This document shows, in pieces, positions 13,449 to 19,077 of a DNA stretch of 22,042 nt; positions within the stretch are counted from its first letter, which is position 1; each line of letters starts with the position of its first letter. The notes under the pieces are model-generated. The model made no database searches. It saw only the letters and a program-made list of their open reading frames with translations, and was not told the DNA's origin. The DNA comes from a virus: the IMG/VR virus record IMGVR_UViG_3300032242_001604, positions 1 to 22,042 of that record. One strand, 5' to 3'. The position numbers and the translations under genes were made by a program.

Positions 13449-13609
13449 GTTAGTTAAACAACAACATCTGGGTTTGATGCTGTAAGTGGACTATACATCC
13501 GAATTCGTGAGTTTTTTCACATTTATGCAAAAAAAGTTTGCGTTTGTTACACTTGTTTTAGATAAAAGTATGCATGTAATACTTTTGTTTTTTCTAAGTT
13601 GTGACATTT
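13449..13609 (-). promoter_or_regulatory. AT-rich leftward control region with dyad
   Basis: This stretch has no convincing gene. It is AT-rich with several A/T runs. At 13490-13495 the minus strand reads TATAGT inside TGTATAGTC, a possible -10 box for DUF932; no strong -35 is seen. At 13564-13586 lies a perfect dyad, aaaagtat-7-atactttt, whose right half with centre (tgcatgtaatactttt) is nearly repeated at 2838-2852. The dyad could be an operator or a weak hairpin. Confidence 0.45.
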
Positions 13610-13717
13610 TTAATACAGTGCTATTTGCTTAATGCCATGAGTATAATGTCCAAGAAGGCGGCCATCAATCGCAATGGTTTCCTTTACACTCCATAAATGA
13701 TCTGCGGAAGAGACCAT
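13610..13717 (-). CDS. Candidate 35-aa peptide in the divergent region
   Basis: ATG at 13717 is followed by 35 codons and TAA. The peptide starts MVSSADHLWSVKETIAIDG and ends in GIKQIALY; its composition looks protein-like. AAAGG lies 7 bases before the ATG, as in the four leader-motif genes, and the leader holds an inverted copy of the motif. It lies in a gap otherwise empty on the minus strand and downstream of a leftward terminator hairpin. An in-frame ATG at 13741 has no ribosome site. It could be a small regulator; it could also be chance. Confidence 0.42.
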   Translation of the reverse strand: MVSSADHLWSVKETIAIDGRLLGHYTHGIKQIALY

Positions 13718-13774
13718 GCTGTTACCTTTGACTATTGACATGAATATAGAAACAAACCAAGGCATGCAACTGAC

Positions 13775-13811
13775 AAAAAATGAGGCCCCGACACGTGAAT
13801 GTCAGGGCCTA
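13775..13811 (-). terminator. Leftward-facing hairpin with T6, no leftward gene upstream
   Basis: On the minus strand AGGCCC-T-GACA, a 6-base loop and TGTC-G-GGGCCT form a 10-bp stem with one mismatch, followed by CA and TTTTTT. The tail matches that of the 12433 terminator (CATTTTTTG). On the plus strand there is no T-tract, so it should stop only leftward transcripts; it may also act as a leader hairpin for the rightward gene. Confidence 0.65.
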
Positions 13812-13855
13812 AAAGTTTATGGCAACTGCTATTTACCATAAAGGAAAATGACATC

Positions 13856-15949
13856 ATGTCGTCAGGCTTTGCTGCCCAAACCACACAACCAAGTGCATTA
13901 TATCAAACCTTTCTCACGAAGAGGGGCTTTACCAATCAGGATGAGCAGGCTTTAGGCCTAGAGCTGCTAGATCCCGATCAAACACAGGCTTTATTAGGCC
14001 ATACACGTGAGTGGAGCATCAAACTCCCGTACTTTGATGTAACTGGAGCCCCTACTTCATTTGCTCGTGTAAGGATCCTCACGCCAAGAGGCAAGATGAA
14101 ATACTCACAGGCTCGTGCCAGTGGGTCTCACATCTACTTTCCGCCTACTGTGAACTGGAAACAGGTTGCGCAGGACGTAGGCATTCCCATCATTATAACG
14201 GAGGGTGAGTTCAAGGCATGGTCTATAACTAAGCAAACAACTGCCGATCAGTTACCTCATGCTACTATCGGCTTGGCCGGCGTTACCAGTTGGACTGACA
14301 AGTCGGGATTGCACCTACACCGTGACTTGATGCAAATCACTTGGCAACGTAAGAATCAGTTCCAACATACACACCGCAAGGTGCACATCATCTTCGATTA
14401 TGATGGGGCCGAGGATGATGGGGAGCCTAACGAACAGGTGGCTATGGCCGAGACTAGATTGGCGGTGACTTTACGCGGTCTGGGAGCTGAGGTACATCTT
14501 TGCCGCGTTGGCAAGTTCAGCGCTGGTAAGGGTAGCAAGTTTGCTATTGATGATCATCTTTTAGCCGGTGGAGCCTTAGGCCAAGTCCTCACAGCGACCT
14601 CGACCGTGCTAAATGGTATAGACACCTTGGAAACCAAGTTGTATGAGTTCAAGACTCAATACGCACTGTACAATGGTGACGTGATTCGACTAAGAGACGG
14701 ATTGATCATGTCGTGGGGCAAGGCCAAAATTGACTCGGCTCAACAATACTTCATGCAGATCACGCAAAGACCTAATGGCTCCACCAGTAGCAGGGAGCTT
14801 CCCCTCATTGAGGAATACAAGAAATGGCCTAGGTGCTGTAAGTTAGATCATATTGGCATGTACCCTGAATACCAAGGTATTCAAATAACACCTGATAAGT
14901 GCTACAACCTTTTCAAACCGTGGGCTTATGATGCTATACCGGGTGATCCGGCTCCGTACTTAGAATTTTGCGAATACTTTTTTCAAGCCGAGCCGCACTT
15001 TGCTGAGTACTGGCATGACTGGGTTGCCAATGTCATCCAATTCCCATGGCGTAGGAATAACACCACACCACAATTTATACATGACATGGAAGGTATGGGC
15101 AAGTCGGCTATTCCGGAGTTCATAGCCGAGATGCTGGGTATGGGTGAGAATGCACCGGCTGCTACGCTAGGCCCCGATGATTTATTTGGCAACTTCAATG
15201 GTGCAATGAGAGGCAAGGTCTTTGTCGTTGTGAATGAGCCCTCATCGGATAGGGATGACCACTCCGCAAAGCTAAAGAATTTGATCACAGGCAAAGAAAT
15301 CACGATCAACAACAAGTATGGGGCTCAGTATTCCATAAAGAACTACGTAAATTATGTCTTCACATCTAATAAGCCTTACATCACTCATATGGGTGCCAGC
15401 TCACGCCGTGAAGCTATTTATAAGTGCCCCACTTTCTCACAGCAAGACATCTTAGAAAGAGTTCGAGCCATGATGAAGTGGGCTCGTACAAACAATGGCA
15501 CAGGCTTCTCAACTGTAATGAATTGGTACATGAATCGTGATGTAGCAAACTTTGATCCCTACGCACCAGCCCCAATGACCAACTACAAACAGATAGCTAT
15601 TTCTCTATCCAAGACACCTCTTGAGTCTTTTGCCATCGACTTGGCTAGCTGGGTTGATGAGCATCTTCAAGGTGTGGCGGCTTTTTCAGCCAACCAAATG
15701 TCTATCCTCTGCGAAAGATGGGGCCACGATAACAAGGTCAAGGCGCAATACATACGCAAAGCACTGCAGCCGCATGGAGAAATAGAGCCCAGCAAGCTGA
15801 TCAAAGTACAAGGTAAGCCACAACGATTTACTACGCTTATCACGACAAAGGCACAGGTAACAGTATCGCAGGGGCAAAATTGGACTTACGTAGTAACACG
15901 GACTGAGGATGCTATAAAGCGTGAAATCGAACAAACTGGGAGCTATTAA
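13856..15949 (+). CDS. Primase-helicase (TOPRIM-like DUF3854 plus SF3/DUF5906 helicase)
   Basis: A 697-aa replication protein. The N-terminal part has a TOPRIM-like fold: IIITEGEFKA (E116) and IIFDYDGAEDD (D181, D183), the DUF3854 arrangement. The C-terminal part is a superfamily 3 helicase: Walker A DMEGMGKSA (K416), Walker B KVFVVVNEPS (N460-E461), sensor FTSNKPY (N505) and SSRRE (R517/R518) as a likely arginine finger. It should prime and unwind DNA for the family A polymerase, probably as a hexamer. The start at 13856 has AAGGA 10 bases upstream; the in-frame ATG at 13799 lies in a hairpin without a ribosome site. It is the first gene of the right arm, and an iteron-like array follows it. 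Confidence 0.9.
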   Translation: MSSGFAAQTTQPSALYQTFLTKRGFTNQDEQALGLELLDPDQTQALLGHTREWSIKLPYFDVTGAPTSFARVRILTPRGKMKYSQARASGSHIYFPPTVNWKQVAQDVGIPIIITEGEFKAWSITKQTTADQLPHATIGLAGVTSWTDKSGLHLHRDLMQITWQRKNQFQHTHRKVHIIFDYDGAEDDGEPNEQVAMAETRLAVTLRGLGAEVHLCRVGKFSAGKGSKFAIDDHLLAGGALGQVLTATSTVLNGIDTLETKLYEFKTQYALYNGDVIRLRDGLIMSWGKAKIDSAQQYFMQITQRPNGSTSSRELPLIEEYKKWPRCCKLDHIGMYPEYQGIQITPDKCYNLFKPWAYDAIPGDPAPYLEFCEYFFQAEPHFAEYWHDWVANVIQFPWRRNNTTPQFIHDMEGMGKSAIPEFIAEMLGMGENAPAATLGPDDLFGNFNGAMRGKVFVVVNEPSSDRDDHSAKLKNLITGKEITINNKYGAQYSIKNYVNYVFTSNKPYITHMGASSRREAIYKCPTFSQQDILERVRAMMKWARTNNGTGFSTVMNWYMNRDVANFDPYAPAPMTNYKQIAISLSKTPLESFAIDLASWVDEHLQGVAAFSANQMSILCERWGHDNKVKAQYIRKALQPHGEIEPSKLIKVQGKPQRFTTLITTKAQVTVSQGQNWTYVVTRTEDAIKREIEQTGSY

Positions 15950-15957
15950 CCATGCAG

Positions 15958-16116
15958 TACTGTTACCGTGTTACCAAGCTGTTTCCCGCTAAGTTATTGA
16001 TTCTAAACGCAAATAACATGGTAACAGTAAGTAACAGTATAAATATAAAAGATAATTTATATATATATATACATCGTATATAGTTTTCGAGCCTACTGTT
16101 ACCTTTTACTGTTACC
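15958..16116. repeat. Three pairs of TGTTACC/GGTAACA repeats, two flanking a TA-rich core
   Basis: Pair 1, direct: TGTTACC at 15961-15967 and 15969-15975. Pair 2, opposite strand: gtaacagta at 16021-16029 and 16031-16039. Pair 3, direct: tactgttacc at 16094-16103 and 16107-16116. Pairs 2 and 3 face each other across 16040-16093, which contains a run of alternating TA near 16057-16071. The array lies between the primase-helicase and terS genes. It could be a replication origin (iterons plus unwinding element), a repressor operator, or a hairpin in the transcript. The remainder of the 220-bp gap, up to 16171, holds only the AAGGA site of terS. Confidence 0.8.
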
Positions 16117-16171
16117 CGCATGTTTGCAAAAAACTTAACACAATTTCTCCAACAAGGATACAATCCGCGCT

Positions 16172-16639
16172 ATGACTACTAAGACACCATCTAAGAACGG
16201 AAAGTTCTTGGGACGTCCTTCAAAGTACGACCCTGCACTTTGTGATCAAGTCGTTGAGCTTGGCCGGCTCGGCTTATCCCGTTATCAAATCTGTTCACGT
16301 CTTAATATTGGTTGGCGTAATCTTCAAAACTGGGAAGGTGCGCATGACGATTTTCGGGCGGCATTGGAAGAATCACGAATCCATGCGCTCAATCATTGGG
16401 AACAATTGGCCCAGACTTACCTGATTGAAACGCCGGGTAGCGCAAAGCTAAACACAGGGCTCTGGTCGCGATCAATGTCTGCACGCTTTCCGCGTGAGTA
16501 TCGCGAAAATACTAAGCATGAGATTGTTGGCAAAGACGATGGCGCAGTTCAAGTTGACGTTGTGCATGACTTCTCACAAGCTTTGCTTAATGATTTGCTA
16601 AGTCTAAGACAAGACGATGCTGAGTCCGGTACTAATTGA
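16172..16639 (+). CDS. terS: Terminase small subunit
   Basis: The 155-aa protein reads GRPSKYDPALCDQVVELGRLGLSRYQICSRLNI followed by NLQNWEGAHDDFRAALEESR. This is the helix-turn-helix and following helix seen in phage small terminases (GRP.KYD...C..V..LG..G.S..Q...L.I). A middle part (YLIETPGSAKLNTGLWSRSMSARFPREY) is also typical, and the tail is acidic. The protein binds the packaging site on concatemeric DNA and hands it to the large subunit. It overlaps terL by 23 bp. AAGGA lies 13 bases upstream of the ATG, which is longer than ideal. Confidence 0.88.
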   Translation: MTTKTPSKNGKFLGRPSKYDPALCDQVVELGRLGLSRYQICSRLNIGWRNLQNWEGAHDDFRAALEESRIHALNHWEQLAQTYLIETPGSAKLNTGLWSRSMSARFPREYRENTKHEIVGKDDGAVQVDVVHDFSQALLNDLLSLRQDDAESGTN

Positions 16640-18044
16640 TCAGTTTGAGCAACGCCTTCGGGGCTCACTTAAGTTAGACGCACTTACGCCTGAGCAAAAG
16701 GCTGCAACGCAGGCAAGACTTAAGTGGTTGATGGCGGCAAGCAAGCATCAGGTCCCTCCTTCAGGCGATTGGTGGGTGATCTGGCTTCTGTTAGCGGGGC
16801 GTGGCGCAGGCAAGACTCGTTGCGCTGCTGAGTGGACTTGGTGGGCAGCATGGACTCAGCCTAACACACGATGGCTCGTATCAGCGCCTACAAGCTCCGA
16901 TGTCCGCGACGTTTGCTTTGAAGGCGAGTCAGGCTTAATGAACGTGATTCCCGATATCTTAGTTGGTGACTACATCAAGAGTTTGCATGAGATCAAACTT
17001 AAGAATGGGTCGATCATTAAAGGGATTCCGGCGTCTGAGCCTAATCGATTCCGCGGACCTCAGTTTCATGGCGGTTGGCTTGATGAGTTGGCTGCTTGGG
17101 AATACTTGGACGAATCATGGGACATGCTTAACTTTGGATTGCGTTTAGGTAAACATCCTAAGCTGATATGTACCACAACGCCTAAGCCAAAGCCCTTGAT
17201 AGTGGATCTGGTTAACCGCGACGGCAAAGATGTGGTGTACACCATGGCCAGTACGTATGACAACATCCACAACCTCGCTCCAACTTTCAAGAATCAGATC
17301 CTCCAGTATGAGGGAACTAAGCTTGGTAGACAAGAGATTCATGCGGAGATCTTAGATCCTGAAGAATCCGGTGTCATCAAGCGTGATTGGTTCAAGCTTT
17401 GGCCTAACGATAAGCCGCTGCCACGCTTTCAGTATGTCGTACAGAGTTACGACTGTGCCACGTCTGACAAAACTAAGAACGATCCAACAGCCTGCTCGGT
17501 GTGGGGCATCTTCAAACCTAGTGATGATAAGCCTATGAGCGTGATGCTCATTGATTGCTGGGAAGAGTATATGCAATACCCAGACTTGAGACCTAAGGTC
17601 GTGGATGAGTATGCTGCGATCTATGGTGATGAGAATGAGTTTGGGCATGGAAAGAAAGTCGATCTCATCGTGATTGAGGACAAGTCCGCAGGCATCTCAC
17701 TCATACAAGACTTGCAACGTGCAGGCCTACCGGTTCGTGGCTATAACCCGGGCAATGCAGACAAGATGACACGGCTTAACATTATTGCGCCCATCATTCA
17801 ACGTGGCCGAGTCTACATTCCCGAGTCTGTTGTCAAACCCGGCATGGCTCGTGACTGGGCTGAGGCATTGATAAGTCAATTATGCGCCTTCCCGGAAGTT
17901 AGACATGACGACTTGGTCGACACGACGTCACAGGCATTAAGAGTTTTGCGAGACATGGGCCTCATTAACATAGATCCGGTGTATGATCCAGGCGAAGTCT
18001 ACCCAGAGGATAGACCAAGAAGGGTGAACCCATATGCCGTATGA
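16617..18044 (+). CDS. terL: Terminase large subunit (packaging ATPase and nuclease)
   Basis: The 475-aa motor protein has Walker A LLAGRGAGKT (61-67), a Walker B block HGGWLDELAAWE (D156, E157) and a coupling motif TTTP (186-189). The C-terminal RNase H-like nuclease has D279 in QSYDCATS, E354 in LIVIEDKSAG and D431/D432 in RHDDLVD. It pumps DNA into the prohead through the portal and cuts concatemers. Length and motif order are those of a complete enzyme. The start at 16617 lies in the end of terS and the stop overlaps the next gene by 11 bp, so the three genes are coupled. A portal gene does not follow directly. Confidence 0.96.
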   Translation: MLSPVLIDQFEQRLRGSLKLDALTPEQKAATQARLKWLMAASKHQVPPSGDWWVIWLLLAGRGAGKTRCAAEWTWWAAWTQPNTRWLVSAPTSSDVRDVCFEGESGLMNVIPDILVGDYIKSLHEIKLKNGSIIKGIPASEPNRFRGPQFHGGWLDELAAWEYLDESWDMLNFGLRLGKHPKLICTTTPKPKPLIVDLVNRDGKDVVYTMASTYDNIHNLAPTFKNQILQYEGTKLGRQEIHAEILDPEESGVIKRDWFKLWPNDKPLPRFQYVVQSYDCATSDKTKNDPTACSVWGIFKPSDDKPMSVMLIDCWEEYMQYPDLRPKVVDEYAAIYGDENEFGHGKKVDLIVIEDKSAGISLIQDLQRAGLPVRGYNPGNADKMTRLNIIAPIIQRGRVYIPESVVKPGMARDWAEALISQLCAFPEVRHDDLVDTTSQALRVLRDMGLINIDPVYDPGEVYPEDRPRRVNPYAV

Positions 18045-19077
18045 TGATGTCGCACCTACAGACATAGCTAGAATGCAAGCTATGTTGCGTATGCAACAAG
18101 CTGAGCCTACATATGATGATGGCGAGTATTTGCTAGGCGCTGATTCCGGTATGCAGCAAGTTGGCTTATTTGGTAAAGGCAGACCTAAGCCTGTTGCGCC
18201 TGTTGACCTTGCTCGTCGTTCCATGTTTGGCTTATCGCCTCAAGCCCCGCTGCCTGACAACTTACCTGCAGTACGCTCATCTGATGTGCCTGTGCCAAAT
18301 GCAGTGCCTTCGCCTTTTATGCCTGTGCAACCAACGCCTGCGCCGCAAGCGCCTGCTGCACCGCTTGAGTCATTAATTAGCAAAGCTGCCAATACACCGG
18401 TATCAAGGCGTGAAGTGTTAAAGAAGGCAGGCCAAGTTGCGCTGAATCAAGCATTGCCTACGCCTAAAGTTACTGATGTCGTACCTGAGATTGTATCGCC
18501 ATTGGCACAAGCTGCTAATATTGCACAACCTGGCTTTATTCCGAATGACATCATTGATACACATTTGCGTAATTATGTACAAGGCATGGCAGCTAATGCA
18601 TATGAACAAGAACCTGGCGCGGTTGCGCAAGGCTTATGGATTATTTCTAGAGATTATTTAAAAAATCAGTTGCCTAAAGAAACAGTACAAGAACTGGATG
18701 CATTGGCGCATCTAACAAAACAAGGTAAACTCCACAAAAATAGCCCTGAACTTTCAGACGAAGCATCACATGAGTTGTTTGTACGAATGCAAAACAATAT
18801 GCGTAAGTTAAAGCCTCATGAACTAGCGGACGTATTAAGTAATTTGCATCAAGAAGACTACCCTAATGCTGAAATATATGAGAATATCGCAGAGCATTTC
18901 TCAAATGCCTTACCTGAAGACGCACGTATTAAACAAATGAATAAGCAACTTGGGCTTAAACCTAAAAATGCAAAAGTAGAAAAGTCATTTGAGAGTTTAA
19001 TTGACCCTCATGAGTTTGACCGCTACATTGAGCAATCATGGGAGCATTCAAAAGTCAAAAAGGAACCTACGAAATGA
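18034..19077 (+). CDS. Pro-rich protein of unknown function between terL and a giant gene
   Basis: A 347-aa protein that I do not recognise. Residues 1-60 are polar. Residues 65-112 are rich in Pro and Ala (PVQPTPAPQAPAAP), a flexible linker. Residues 124-133 read SRREVLKKAG, like a twin-Arg motif but internal and without a following hydrophobic stretch. The last 180 residues are helical and charged. It overlaps terL by 11 bp and the giant gene by 4 bp (ATGA), and both it and its larger neighbour have disordered Pro/Ala-rich N-terminal parts. Its position suggests a virion or packaged protein; it is not a typical portal. AAGGG lies upstream of the ATG. Confidence 0.72.
   Translation: MPYDDVAPTDIARMQAMLRMQQAEPTYDDGEYLLGADSGMQQVGLFGKGRPKPVAPVDLARRSMFGLSPQAPLPDNLPAVRSSDVPVPNAVPSPFMPVQPTPAPQAPAAPLESLISKAANTPVSRREVLKKAGQVALNQALPTPKVTDVVPEIVSPLAQAANIAQPGFIPNDIIDTHLRNYVQGMAANAYEQEPGAVAQGLWIISRDYLKNQLPKETVQELDALAHLTKQGKLHKNSPELSDEASHELFVRMQNNMRKLKPHELADVLSNLHQEDYPNAEIYENIAEHFSNALPEDARIKQMNKQLGLKPKNAKVEKSFESLIDPHEFDRYIEQSWEHSKVKKEPTK

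Noticed and set aside
13642-13647. Plus-strand TATAAT as the promoter of the right arm
   Set aside because: No -35 box stands at 16-18 bases, it is more than 200 bases from the primase-helicase start, and it lies inside the candidate leftward peptide gene.
13799-13855. Upstream in-frame ATG for the primase-helicase
   Set aside because: It lies in the stem of a hairpin with no Shine-Dalgarno, whereas the ATG at 13856 has AAGGA upstream and begins where the protein composition looks normal.
16055-16075. Alternating TA run as a simple microsatellite only
   Set aside because: It lies centrally between two inverted repeat pairs, so it is treated as part of an origin-like or operator-like array.
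15963-16163. A 66-codon minus-strand frame in the gap between primase-helicase and terS with a hydrophobic stretch
   Set aside because: It runs straight through the repeat array and TA core, has no ribosome site and is opposite to all nearby genes. The hydrophobic residues come from TA-rich DNA.
18403-18435. SRREVLKKAG in the 347-aa protein as a twin-arginine export signal
   Set aside because: It is internal (residue 124), and the following residues are polar with no hydrophobic core, so it cannot be a Tat signal peptide.
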